A stretch of 64,000 nucleotides of DNA from Micromonospora parathelypteridis (GTDB lineage: Bacteria; Actinomycetota; Actinomycetes; Mycobacteriales; Micromonosporaceae), in contig NZ_JACHDP010000001.1 of assembly GCF_014201145.1 (NCBI RefSeq), positions 930,001 to 994,000 on the forward strand, given 5' to 3'. Below the pieces are notes generated by a model. The model saw nothing but the letters and a program-made list of their open reading frames with translations, was not told where the DNA came from and did no database searches. A program made the translations under genes and the position numbers. Below, piece by piece: positions 35,621 to 45,600 of the stretch; the first letter of the stretch is position 1; each line of letters opens with the position of its first letter.

Positions 35621-36160
35621 GTGGAACGCGAGCGGCTGGTGAGGTTGAGCAAACGGATGTCGAAGGCACTCCGGCACGATCCCGACCGGTCCGGCCTGGT
35701 GCTCGACCCGGCCGGTTGGACCCCCGTCGACGCTCTGCTCGCCGCCCTACGGATCGAGCGGGCCGAGCTGGACGCGGTCGTCGCCGGCAACGACAAGCAG
35801 CGGTTCGCTGTCGAGCGCGGCACCGACGGGGTGCTGCGGATCCGGGCCAACCAGGGCCATTCGATCCCGGTGGACCTCGGGCTGCCCCCGGTGACCCCGC
35901 CGGACCGGCTCTATCACGGCACCAGCGCCGGTGCGCTGGAGTCGATCCGGGCCACCGGCCTGCACCGCGGCGGCCGGCACCACGTCCACCTCTCCGCCGA
36001 CACCGAGACCGCCCGCCGGGTCGGCGCCCGACGGGCCGGTCGGGTCGTGATCCTCACCATCGACGCGGCGGCGATGGCCGCCGCCGGGCACGTGTTCCAC
36101 CGCAGCGCCAACGGCGTCTGGCTCACCGACGCGGTCCCGGCCGGCTATCTGCTCGACTGA
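35621..36160 (+). CDS. kptA: RNA 2'-phosphotransferase KptA/Tpt1
   Basis: Removes a 2'-phosphate from RNA using NAD+, releasing ADP-ribose 1'',2''-cyclic phosphate. The family blocks are present: LSKRMSKALRHDP at the start with the conserved Arg-His, RANQGHS, and LYHGTS of the ADP-ribosyltransferase fold, then HVHLSAD and a C-terminal VWLTD. The length of 179 residues is normal, and it starts with GTG. In bacteria without tRNA splicing the enzyme is thought to repair or detoxify RNA ends. Its place between the STAND/CHAT operon and a second ADP-ribosyltransferase-like gene suggests a role in RNA damage during conflict, which is inference. Confidence 0.92.
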   Translation: MERERLVRLSKRMSKALRHDPDRSGLVLDPAGWTPVDALLAALRIERAELDAVVAGNDKQRFAVERGTDGVLRIRANQGHSIPVDLGLPPVTPPDRLYHGTSAGALESIRATGLHRGGRHHVHLSADTETARRVGARRAGRVVILTIDAAAMAAAGHVFHRSANGVWLTDAVPAGYLLD

Positions 36161-36325
36161 GCCCTGGCCCGGGCCGCTGTTGCCGGCGGGGGGCGCGCAG
36201 CCTCGAACGGAATGCGGCACGAGACATCTGGCGCGGCGACCCCGGGCCGGGACAGGGGACGGTGCCCGGGTCCGTTTGATGACTACACGATCACTCGGGG
36301 CGGTGGCTGTGCGTAACTTCACGGA

Positions 36326-37372
36326 ATGCAGCCGAATCATTCACCCACCGGGCAGACTCCTCGGCCCCCACTAGTGCCCGTCCAATCCGGTGCCCCCACG
36401 GGGCCTGTCCATCCCGACGAGCCGACCCGCCCGCCACGGGACGCCACCGCTGACCCTGCACGGGCGCAACTATCAGCACCGGTCCCGGATCAGACACTGT
36501 CCGCGCGTCTGGCGCACTGGTTCGCGGCCGAGCAGGTGGTCGCCGATGTCGTGAGAGCTATCGAAACCGAATACGCCATGCCACTGACGGTGGGTCTTCT
36601 CCACACGCCCGTCGGCAGCGACCACGTGCCGGGCACCAACACCATCGTCCTGTCCCCGAAGTACGCCGAGCCAGAGCTCGTCGCCGTCGCGGACAAGCTG
36701 ATCCTGTACCGATTGGCCACAGCATTCGAGCACCTCGGCGTAAACACAACCACCGAGGAGGCGCTTCTGAGGCACAACAACGTTCAACAACAGCTGTGGC
36801 GGTTGGCCAATCCGCCTCAGAAGCCGCCGTCCGCGGACGTCTACCGGTTCTACCACGGCACCAACCGGTGCAACTATTACGGCGACGGCATCCAGGCCAC
36901 GGGGCTGATGCCGGGCAAAGCCGGCAGCGACATCGGTTGCAAACGCTGGGAGAAACACGACGTCGCCAGCGAGAGCAAGGACAAGGGCTGGAACACCGTC
37001 ACCCTCGACTTCGACCTGGCACTGTCCTACGCCCGGCAGCACACCGAATGGGCCATGGGGAAGAAACGTGGCGAGCCAACCCTGCGCGACGTCGCCGACG
37101 AGGGCGGGATCGTCCTCGCCTTCGACATGCCGAAAAGCGCCCTCGACGGCAACGACGCGTGGCGCCACGACCACAGCGGCGACCCAAACAACTTCCAGAC
37201 CAAGGAAGAGATACCGGCGGAGAAAATCCGGGTGGTGGAGGAGTTGGGTATCCCAGGGCCGTTGAAGGCCGTCGCGCCACCGCCGATTTCCACCCCGGCC
37301 CCGAAGGCCACGAGCAACTCGGCGGCGGGCGCCGGGCGACGCCGCTACGCAGGAGCGCCACCCGGGAGTTGA
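36326..37372 (+). CDS. Putative ADP-ribosyltransferase-fold protein
   Basis: A 348-residue protein with a disordered Pro-rich N-terminus (1-55), a helical middle that includes a TVGLLHTPVGSDHVPGTN loop, and a C-terminal region with the order expected of an ART fold of the KptA/PARP type: FYHGTN (His177), LALSYARQ (Tyr235) and a late acidic site in KEEIPAEKIRVVEE. ART proteins transfer ADP-ribose to proteins, nucleic acids or small molecules. I know no named family for it. It may be a toxin or an RNA-modifying enzyme that works with the adjacent KptA. The C-terminal 40 residues are Pro/Ala-rich and probably disordered. Confidence 0.7.
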   Translation: MQPNHSPTGQTPRPPLVPVQSGAPTGPVHPDEPTRPPRDATADPARAQLSAPVPDQTLSARLAHWFAAEQVVADVVRAIETEYAMPLTVGLLHTPVGSDHVPGTNTIVLSPKYAEPELVAVADKLILYRLATAFEHLGVNTTTEEALLRHNNVQQQLWRLANPPQKPPSADVYRFYHGTNRCNYYGDGIQATGLMPGKAGSDIGCKRWEKHDVASESKDKGWNTVTLDFDLALSYARQHTEWAMGKKRGEPTLRDVADEGGIVLAFDMPKSALDGNDAWRHDHSGDPNNFQTKEEIPAEKIRVVEELGIPGPLKAVAPPPISTPAPKATSNSAAGAGRRRYAGAPPGS

Positions 37373-37752
37373 CCTCGTTCTCCATCTGACGCGAGCTGAG
37401 ACGCTCAGGGCCTGGGCACCAGCCGGAGGACGCTTTCCCCATTGACCCTCGCGGCGTCGGCATGGAGGCGGCCAGGTTGTAGTAACCCGACACCGCATCC
37501 CCACCGATCACGATGGTGTCGACGGGTTGCTCCCGGGCGTGCCGGATGGTCGAACCCTTGCGGCCGTGAAGGTAGCCAACCCGGGAACGGCGGTTTCACG
37601 GTTCGTTGCCGTCCCGTCGGTGGTCAAGTCTGCGCTCAGGCATCCGTAAGAGCACGGCCAGCGGGCCCCACAGAGACGACGTTCTAATCCTGGCTTCAGG
37701 TTGATCGGGGAGGATGAGCGGCAAAGCATCGACTGGAAGGGGGCGGGCCGGC
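37373..37752. other. Gap with a possible minus-strand gene remnant
   Basis: No complete gene is seen. On the minus strand around 37450-37570 the sequence reads PVDTIVIGGDAVSGYYNLAA in a frame with coding-like base use but without a proper start or family match, perhaps the end of a lost gene. Confidence 0.3.
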
Positions 37753-38445
37753 GTGCGGATCCTGATCGCGGATGATGACGGGGCTATCCGTGGGTCGCTG
37801 GAGCGGGTGCTCCAGGTCGAGGGTTACGACACCAGCACCGTCGCCAACGGTCTCGCCGTGCTCGACGGGGTTGGTGGGGCGGGCGGTGACGCGTTGGATC
37901 TGCTGATCCTCGACGTGATGATGCCTCGCCTTGGCGGGTTGGAGACCTGCCGGCGGTTGCGGGCCGCGGGTCGGGATCTGCCGGTGCTGATGCTGACCGC
38001 CCGTGACCAGGTCTCCGACCGGGTCGCAGGGCTCGACGCGGGCGCTGACGACTACCTGCCCAAGCCGTTCGCCACCGAGGAATTGCTGGCCCGGGTGCGG
38101 GCCCTGCTGCGCCGGCGCACGCCGGCCGACGGGGAGTCGCAGATCCTGTCGTTCGCCGACGTCCGGGTCGATCCCGACAGGTTCGAGGCGTGGCGTGGCG
38201 GGCGGCCGCTGCGCTTGACCCGGACCGAGTTCTCCCTGCTGGAGGTTCTCGTGCGCAACGCGACCCGGGTCTTGACCCGCGACGCGCTGTTCGAGGCGAT
38301 CTGGGGCTTCGACATGAGCGCCACCGCCAACAACCTCCAGGTATACGTGAGCTACCTGCGCCGCAAGATGGAGGCCGAGGGTGAGCCGCGATTGATTTAC
38401 ACGCTGCGCGGCCTGGGATACACGTTGCGGGAGACTCCTCCGTGA
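37753..38445 (+). CDS. OmpR-family response regulator
   Basis: The DNA-binding half of a two-component system. The receiver domain starts at VRILIADDD, the phospho-acceptor is Asp54 in LLILDVMMP, and the switch Lys lies in LPKPF. The C-terminal winged helix ([34 protein letters not shown]) is of the OmpR type, closest to MprA/TcrA-like regulators. The frame is open from an ATG at 37714, but the GTG at 37753 begins the domain and has GGAAGGGGG before it. The stop overlaps the kinase start (GTGA), so the two are coupled. Confidence 0.93.
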   Translation: MRILIADDDGAIRGSLERVLQVEGYDTSTVANGLAVLDGVGGAGGDALDLLILDVMMPRLGGLETCRRLRAAGRDLPVLMLTARDQVSDRVAGLDAGADDYLPKPFATEELLARVRALLRRRTPADGESQILSFADVRVDPDRFEAWRGGRPLRLTRTEFSLLEVLVRNATRVLTRDALFEAIWGFDMSATANNLQVYVSYLRRKMEAEGEPRLIYTLRGLGYTLRETPP

Positions 38446-39893
38446 GCAGGCCCGCCGGCCGGGAACCGCGCCGGCTGACCCGATGGTGGCGCCGGCGGTC
38501 CCTGCGGACCAGGCTGACGGTGATCGCGGCGACGGCCATCGCGGTCAGCGTGTTCGTGGCCTTCCAGGTGGCCAGCGAGCTATTGGACTGGGAGCTGCAG
38601 GACACCGCCGAGGATCAACTGCGCGCCGACTCCCGCGTCCTGGCGACGGACGCGGAGCGCGCCGGTGTGGAGCAGGTCCAGCTACCGCCGTATCCCGGGT
38701 CCGGCCGGCTGGTACGGGTCATCCTGCCCGACGGCTCGACCCGGACGCCGGTCGGCCAACCCGCGCTGCCTCCGGTCAGCGGGCGCGCCGGGCGCGTGGC
38801 GCAGGGCGCGTCGGCCGACCTGATGGAGTCGAACGACAGCGACGAGGACGGCTACCGCATCTACACGCTGCGGGCGGGCGACGGCGCGGTCCAGGTGGCC
38901 CGCGTCGCCGACGACAGCCCGATCAACCGGTTCGGGTTCGGGATGTTGCTGATCGGGCTGCTCTGCGTGGTTGGCGGCGCCCTTGTCGGGCGGACCGTGG
39001 CACGGGCCGGGCTGGCACCGATCGACCGGCTGACTGCCGCAGCGGTACGTGTCGCGCGCACCCGGGTTCTCGACGCCGACATCCCGGATGAGGGCGGTGG
39101 GGAGATCCGGAGGCTGATCCAGTCGATCAACGAGATGCTCGCCGCGCTCCGGGACTCCCGGCGGGCCCAGCGGCTGCTCGCCGAGGACGCCGCCCACGAG
39201 CTCAAGACCCCGCTCACCAGCCTGCGCCTCAACGTCGAGCTGCTGATCCGGCTCGATCGGCGCGGCACCCTGGACAGCGCACTGTCGGCGGAGAGCCGGA
39301 CCCGGTTGCTCAACGATCTCGGCGCCCAGGTGGCTGAGTTGAGCACCCTTGCCGCTGAGCTGACCGAGGTGGCGCGCGGTGACGTCAGCGACGAGAGCAC
39401 CGAGCTGCTCGACCTCACCGACGTGGTGGTGGCCGCCGCGACCCGGGCGCGTTCCCGCGTGCCTGACATCGAGGTCGCGCTCGACGTGACCTCCGTGTGG
39501 GTGAGCGGGCGTCCCGCTGCGCTCCAGCGGGCGGTGCTAAACCTCATCGACAACGCCGGCAAGTGGTCCCCCGCGGACCAGCCGGTCCAGGTCCGGCTGC
39601 GTGCCGAGGGCGCGTCGGCGGTGCTCGAGGTCGACGACGCCGGGCCGGGCATCGACGCAGTCGACGTACCGCGGGTGTTCGACCGGTTCTACCGTGCCGA
39701 CAGCGCCCGGGGGTTGCCGGGATCCGGTCTGGGGCTGTCGATCGTGCAGCGGGTCGTCGACGCCCACGGCGGCCGGGCCGCTGTCGCCCGTTCCGTACGC
39801 GGTGGCGCGCTGCTTCGGGTCGACCTTCCGGCCGCGGCCCCGCCCGCCCCGATCGCGCGCCGCACCGTCGGGGAGGACACCGCGGCGCGCTGA
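38442..39893 (+). CDS. Sensor histidine kinase
   Basis: A membrane kinase of 483 residues with two membrane helices (about 27-46 and 165-185) around a sensor domain of about 115 residues outside the cell, a HAMP domain, the H-box [14 protein letters not shown] with phospho-acceptor His252, and an HATPase domain with [11 protein letters not shown] (N-box), DDAGPGID (G1) and GSGLGLSIV (G2). It resembles MprB. It forms a pair with the upstream response regulator and converges with an MMPL exporter gene, a likely target if the signal is envelope stress. Confidence 0.93.
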   Translation: MSRPAGREPRRLTRWWRRRSLRTRLTVIAATAIAVSVFVAFQVASELLDWELQDTAEDQLRADSRVLATDAERAGVEQVQLPPYPGSGRLVRVILPDGSTRTPVGQPALPPVSGRAGRVAQGASADLMESNDSDEDGYRIYTLRAGDGAVQVARVADDSPINRFGFGMLLIGLLCVVGGALVGRTVARAGLAPIDRLTAAAVRVARTRVLDADIPDEGGGEIRRLIQSINEMLAALRDSRRAQRLLAEDAAHELKTPLTSLRLNVELLIRLDRRGTLDSALSAESRTRLLNDLGAQVAELSTLAAELTEVARGDVSDESTELLDLTDVVVAAATRARSRVPDIEVALDVTSVWVSGRPAALQRAVLNLIDNAGKWSPADQPVQVRLRAEGASAVLEVDDAGPGIDAVDVPRVFDRFYRADSARGLPGSGLGLSIVQRVVDAHGGRAAVARSVRGGALLRVDLPAAAPPAPIARRTVGEDTAAR

Positions 39894-40098
39894 CCCCGTC
39901 TCGGCGGTGCGGCGCAGGACAAGAGACGGCCGCCTTCGGGCATGACCCGGCGCCGTTCACCTTCGGGGCCGGACACCGCGGTGCGCCGACCCCAGGCCCG
40001 GCGCGTCGCGCAGGACCGGAGGGCGGCGGCCGTCGGGCCCACGAAAGGACACGGGACGGGCTGGATGCCCGTCCCGGATCTCGTCCGTGCCGCCGCGC

Positions 40099-42228
40099 TC
40101 ACCGTTGCAGCGCGGGATCCTCCTCGTCGGCGAGCGTCTGTCGACCGATCGGCGGCCCTGCCGCTGGACGGGACAGCCGGCTCGGCCACCAGATCCGCCG
40201 GCCGATCAGGAGGGTGAGGGCGGGCACCAGGACCGACCGCACCAGCAGGGCGTCGAGCAGCACGCCGAAGGCGACCAGGAACCCGACCTCGATCAGCATC
40301 ACCAGCGGAAGTGTGGCGAGGACCGCGAACGTGGCCGCCAGGACCAGCCCTGCCGAGGTGATGACGCCACCGGTGACCGACAGGGCCTTCAGCATGCCCT
40401 CTCGGGTGCCGAGACGCACGGTCTCCTCCCGGGCCCGGCTGGCCAGGAAGATGTTGTAGTCGACGCCGAGCGCCACCAGGAACAGGAATGCCAGCAGCGG
40501 CACCGAATAGTCGATACCTTTGAACCCGAGGATCGTGTCGAAGACGAACACGCTGCCGCCGAAGGCCGCCGCGAACGAGACGATCACAGTCGCCATCAGG
40601 ACCAGCGGGGCCACGATCGCGCGCAGCAGCAGCCCGAGGACGATCAGGACGACGGCGAGCACCAGCGGGATCACCCGCTTCTCGTCGCGTCTGGTGGTCA
40701 CCTCGGTGTCGAGGTTCTCCGCACTCGGCCCGCCGACGATCGCCCCCGCCCCGTTCACCGCGTGCACAGCGGCGCGCACCCGCTTGATCGTGTCGTACTC
40801 CGCGGCGGTGTCCGGGGCGTCGGTCGGGAACACGGAGATGTCGGCCCAGCCTCCGACGGTCTGGCCCGGAACGGCCTCTGCCACGCCGGGAGTGCGCTTG
40901 ACGATGTCGACCACCCGCTCCTGGTACGCCGGCCGCGTATAGATCGTCATCGGCTGGCCGCCGAGCTCCGGGAAGTGCTGGTGAAGAACGGTGAAGCCGG
41001 TGACGGACTCCGGCGCGGACAGGAACTGGTCCTGCTCTCGCAGGGCGCCGGTGTTACCCGTCAGACCGATGGCGAGCACGCCGAGGACTCCGAGCGAGCC
41101 GAGCGTGGCCACCCACCGTCGGCGGCTGATGCCGGTGCCGAGCCGTCCCCACAGCCCCGGCTTGTCCTGCACGGCCGTGCTGAACCGCGGGATGGCCGGC
41201 CAGAAGATTCGCCTGCCGAGCACCACGAGCACCGCGGGGAAGAGCGTCAGCATGGCCACCAGCGCGCACAGGATGCCGGCGGCGCCGATCGGGCCCAACC
41301 CGCTGGTGCTGTTCAGGTCCGCGACGAGCAGGCAGAGCAGGCCGGCGACCACGGTGGCCGCGGACGCGACAATGGCTGGCGCCGAGCCGCGTAGGGCGTG
41401 GACCATCGCGACCCGGACGTTCTCGTGGTGGCGCAGTGTCTCCCGATATCGAGCGATGAGCAACAGCGCGTAGTCCGTGCCGACGCCGAACACCAGGATC
41501 GTCAGCAGCGCCGAGTTCTGGTCGTTCACCACGACGCCGAAGCCCTTGACGAGCAGGTAGACAGTCGCCATCGCAGTCAGTGCGGCCGCGCCGACGACCA
41601 CGAGCGGGACGAACCACAACACCGGGCTGCGGTAGGTGAGGATAAGCAGGACCGTGACGACGACGACCGTGGTGAGGAAGACCTGCAGGTCGATGCCGTC
41701 GAAGACAGCGTCCATGTCGCCGTCGATCGCGGCCGGGCCGGTCACGTCGAGTTCCAGGCCGGTGGGGCGGTCCTTCGCGGCGTCACGCAACGGGCCGACG
41801 ATGGCCTCCGGTGCGCCGTAGGTCGTGCTCACGTCGAGGGTGAACATCATCGCCTTGCCGTCGGTGGAGAGTCTTGTCGCCGTGCTCTCGTCGTCCTCGC
41901 CGGCCGCCGCCTTCGGCGGGTACCGCTCGGCAAGGGTGTTGTGGTGGCGCTCGACCGTCGCGCGGTCGGCGTCGGTCATGCCGCCGGCGCGGTGGTACAC
42001 AAAGACGAACGTGTTGTCCTCGCCGCCGGGGAGACTGTCCTCCAGCACCGCCACCTTGGTGGACTCGGCGCTGGCCGGCAGGGTGTCCACGGCTCTGTCG
42101 GTGGTGACCGAGCTCAACTTTCCGCTCAACGGCACCATGACCGCCGCCAGCGCCACCCACAACCCGATCACCAACCATGGCACCCACCGGCCTGCCAAGC
42201 GACCGGGCGGCGCTGCCTTGACTGCCAT
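40099..42228 (-). CDS. MMPL-family (RND) membrane transporter
   Basis: A 709-residue exporter with the two-fold RND plan: a first membrane helix (WVPWLVIGLWVALAA), an external domain of about 130 residues, helices 2-6, a repeat of the same after TAVQDKPGLW, and the hallmark loop GVGTDYALLLIARYRE, with its counterpart ALGVDYNIFLASRARE. Family members export lipids, siderophores or drugs using proton flow. A GTG at 42231 directly precedes the ATG at 42228; GGGGGGAAG fits the ATG. It converges with the two-component system genes and may be regulated by it. Confidence 0.92.
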   Translation of the reverse strand: MAVKAAPPGRLAGRWVPWLVIGLWVALAAVMVPLSGKLSSVTTDRAVDTLPASAESTKVAVLEDSLPGGEDNTFVFVYHRAGGMTDADRATVERHHNTLAERYPPKAAAGEDDESTATRLSTDGKAMMFTLDVSTTYGAPEAIVGPLRDAAKDRPTGLELDVTGPAAIDGDMDAVFDGIDLQVFLTTVVVVTVLLILTYRSPVLWFVPLVVVGAAALTAMATVYLLVKGFGVVVNDQNSALLTILVFGVGTDYALLLIARYRETLRHHENVRVAMVHALRGSAPAIVASAATVVAGLLCLLVADLNSTSGLGPIGAAGILCALVAMLTLFPAVLVVLGRRIFWPAIPRFSTAVQDKPGLWGRLGTGISRRRWVATLGSLGVLGVLAIGLTGNTGALREQDQFLSAPESVTGFTVLHQHFPELGGQPMTIYTRPAYQERVVDIVKRTPGVAEAVPGQTVGGWADISVFPTDAPDTAAEYDTIKRVRAAVHAVNGAGAIVGGPSAENLDTEVTTRRDEKRVIPLVLAVVLIVLGLLLRAIVAPLVLMATVIVSFAAAFGGSVFVFDTILGFKGIDYSVPLLAFLFLVALGVDYNIFLASRAREETVRLGTREGMLKALSVTGGVITSAGLVLAATFAVLATLPLVMLIEVGFLVAFGVLLDALLVRSVLVPALTLLIGRRIWWPSRLSRPAAGPPIGRQTLADEEDPALQR

Positions 42229-42552
42229 CACTAGCTTCCCCCCATACGGTTAGTTCGCTCATCTGATGCCGACTTCGTACCGAGCGAATCTGAGACGACC
42301 GTTAATGCGCCGCTCAGGCCGGGTGGCCGAACCAGGTGACGAGCCCACGCCCCGGCGCGGTGGTGTCCAGACCCTCAGCCGTGGGCAAGGCCCAGGCGAC
42401 GCAGCCGTCGGGCCGATCAGCTACGCGTCGACGCACGTTCCGTCGCCGAATGCCGGCTCGGCCACCGGCGCGTGCGCCACCGCACCGCGCGCGGCGACGG
42501 AAGCGGCACCGCCCACCGCCGCCCGTCATGTGGCGATGGCCGGGACAGACCA

Positions 42553-42586
42553 GGGGCGCAGGGACCTTCGAAGGTCCCTGCGCCCC
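42553..42586 (-). terminator. Perfect 34-bp palindromic terminator of the ThuA protein gene
   Basis: GGGGCGCAGGGACCTTC pairs fully with its mirror, giving 17-bp arms with no spare loop bases (centre TTCGAA). It lies 21 bases after the stop codon at 42607. The other part of the gap 42229-42606 shows no gene. Confidence 0.75.
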
Positions 42587-42606
42587 ATCGTGCGCGGTCT
42601 ACCCGA

Positions 42607-45600
42607 TCAGCTGTAGACCTCGAACTCGAACAGCGAGTAGCCCCAGGCTGTGGCGCGGGTCGTGCCGTTGATCCGCACATATCGGCCGGTGGCGGCCAGC
42701 GCGGTGTTGTCGTCCACGGCACCGTCGCCACCGGCGATCGTCCGGGCTGTGGTCCAGGTTGTTCCGTTGGCCGACGTCTGGATCTGGTACCCCGAGCCGT
42801 ACGCCCCCTCCCAGGTCAACTTGACCCGATTGATGGGGTACGACTGACCGAGGTCCACCTGGATCCACTGCGGGTCGGCGAAGGCACTCGCCCACCTGCT
42901 GGTCAGCGAACCGTCGACCGCAGCGGAGGCCGGGAAGGCGACCGACTCGGTGCTCGACGCAGTCGCCGGCTTGTTCAACGCCAGGTTGCCTGCGGGCGGC
43001 TGCACGACGCCGCCCCCGTAGACCTCGAATTCGAACAGGGAATATCCCCAGGCCGTGCCGCGGGCCGTACCGTTGATCCGCACGTAACGACCCGTGGCGG
43101 CCAGCGCGGTGTTGTCGTCCACCCCACCGTCGCCACCGGTGACTGTCCGGACCGTGGTCCAGGTTGTCCCGTTGGCCGACGTCTGGATCTGGTACCCCGA
43201 GCCGTACGCCGCTTCCCAGGTCAGCTTGACCCGGTCGATAGAGGTCGACTGACCGAGGTCCACCTGGATCCACTGCGGATCGCTGAAGGTGCTCGCCCAC
43301 CTGGTGGTCAGCGAACCGTCGACCGCAGCCGAGGCCGGGAATGTGCCGGACTCCGTGCTCGACGCCGTCACCGGCTTGTTCAACGCCAGGTTCCCCGACG
43401 GCGGTTGTGTGGTGCCGGAGGTGAACGTGAAGTCGTCGATGTCGAACAGCGATCCCGCGCCGCCGGTGAACACCAGGTACAGCTGGTGCGTTCCGGCGGG
43501 TGGGCTGATCGTCCCGGTGACGTCGGCCCACGTCTCCCAGCCACCGGTCGGGGCGACCTGCACCGTGCCGGCCACCGGGCCGGTCGGTGAGTCGACCCGC
43601 ACGGTCAGCGTGCCACCGACGCCGGCCGAGGCGACCCGCGCCCTGATACCGGTGACGCCGGCCAGGTTGTACGGCGTGAAGGAGATCCAGTCACCGTTCT
43701 CGATGTATCCGATGGCGTTGCCGCCGTGGGCGCTGGGCTTGGCGGCGAGCTGGACGCCGTTCATGGTGCCGAAGTGCTCGGCCTGCCGGGTCCGCGGCTG
43801 CAACACGTGCTGGTCCTGGACCGCGACCCCGCTGACCGGGGTGTACACCGCGGCGAGCACCCCGAAGATGTTCGCGGACGCGTCGTGCTCACCGTCCACC
43901 GTGGTCTGAATCGACCCGGTGCAGCCGTTCTTGCTGGTGATCGGGTGACCGTGACTGTCGTGGCCGAGGATGTAGTTGAGCTGGACCCGGTTGCAGTCGA
44001 TGGTGCCGGCGTTCGGATCGGTGACCCTCACCTCGTAGGGCACCAGGTCGCCGAACTGGAACACCGATCCGTCGGCCGGTGTGATCAATTGGATGGATGG
44101 TCGGCCGACCCCGATGACGGTACTGGCCGTCGAGGTTCTGCCGCCGGGGTCCCGTACCGTCAGCGTCGCGGTGTACTCGCCGTTAGCCGGGTAGGTGAAT
44201 GTCGGGTTGGCCGCCGTGGAGTCGGTGCTGCCGTTACTGGTGAAGTCCCAGGCGTACGTGATCGGGTCGCCGTCCGGGTCGTTGCTACCCGCCGAGCTGA
44301 ACTGCACGGCCAGCGGCGCCGCGCCGGAGGACGGGGTGGCGCTGATCTGCGCGATCGGCGCCCGGTTGCCGCCGGTGTTGTACTCGATCCGGTAGAGGGC
44401 CGAGTTGGCGTCGCCGCCGAACCAGGTGGTGCCGTAGTCGAGCACGTACAGGGCGCCGTCAGGCCCGAACTCCATGTCCATGATCGCGGTCCCGGACCAC
44501 GGGATCGGCTCGATCGCGCCGGCCGTGCCGTTGGCATTCAGGGTGACCGCCTTGATCCAGCGACTGGTGAACTCCCCGAGGAAGACCTTCCCGTTGTACG
44601 ACGCCGGGAACTTCACGTCTGAGGCCAGCGCTGGGTTGAAGTTGTAGACCGGACCGCCCATGGGCCCGCCGCCACCCAGCTCGGGCCGCCAGGGCCCCTG
44701 CCCGCCGTAGGGCAGCCAGGCCGCCTGCGACGGCGGCAGCGTGGTGATGCCGGTGTTGTTCCGGGAGTTGTTCGTCGGCCCACCGGCACAGTTGTACGGG
44801 CCGGACGAAGGCCCGCTAGGGAACGTGAACTCCTGGTAGGGGGTGTTGTAGTTGGAGCAGTACGGCCAGCCGTAGAAGCCCGGCTGGGTGATCCGCTCGA
44901 ACGAGACGGTGCCCGCCGGCCCGCGCTGCGGGTCGGCAGAGCCGGCGTCGGGGCCGTAGTCACCGAGGTAGACGATCCCGGTTGCCTTGTCCACGCTCAT
45001 CCGGAACGGGTTGCGGAAGCCCATGGCGTACACCTCGGGCCTGGTGTTCGCCGTTCCCGGGGCGAACATGTTGCCGGCCGGGATGGTGTAGCCGCCCGTG
45101 GCACCCGGCTTGACCCGCAGCACCTTGCCGCGCAGGTCGTTGCTGTTGGCCGAGGTGCGCTGCGCGTCGTAGGCGGGGTTGCGGTCGGCCCGCTCGTCGA
45201 TCGGCGCGGACCCGGCCGAGTCGAACGGGTTGGTGTCGTCACCGGTGGACAGGTAGAGGTTGCCGGCGGCGTCGAAGTCGATGTCACCGCCGACGTGGCA
45301 GCACAGCCCACGGCTGGTCGGCACGTCGAGGATCGTCACCAGCGAGGCCGGGTCGATCGTGTTGTCGTCTCGCACGGTGAGCCGGGCCAGCTTGTTGGAG
45401 CCGTTGAACGGGGCGAACTGCGCCGCCGTGCCGGTGGACGGAGCGTCGCCGCCCGGCGTGCTGAGCGGCGGCGCGTAGTAGACGTACACCCAGCGGTTGC
45501 TGGCGAAGTTCGGGTCGGCCTTGATGCTCTGCAGACCCTCCTCGTCGTGGCTGTAGACCGGCAGCGTCAGGGCGACTTTGGTGTTGCCGTTGACGTCGGT

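Noticed and set aside
36999..37511. 170-residue minus-strand frame overlapping the ART-like gene
   Set aside because: Most of it is antisense to the ART-like gene; only the distal 40 residues outside that gene look coding-like, so it is noted as a possible remnant only.
42266..42616. 116-residue plus-strand frame in the gap before the ThuA gene end
   Set aside because: It runs through the 34-bp terminator palindrome and is Arg/Ala/Pro-rich without motif.
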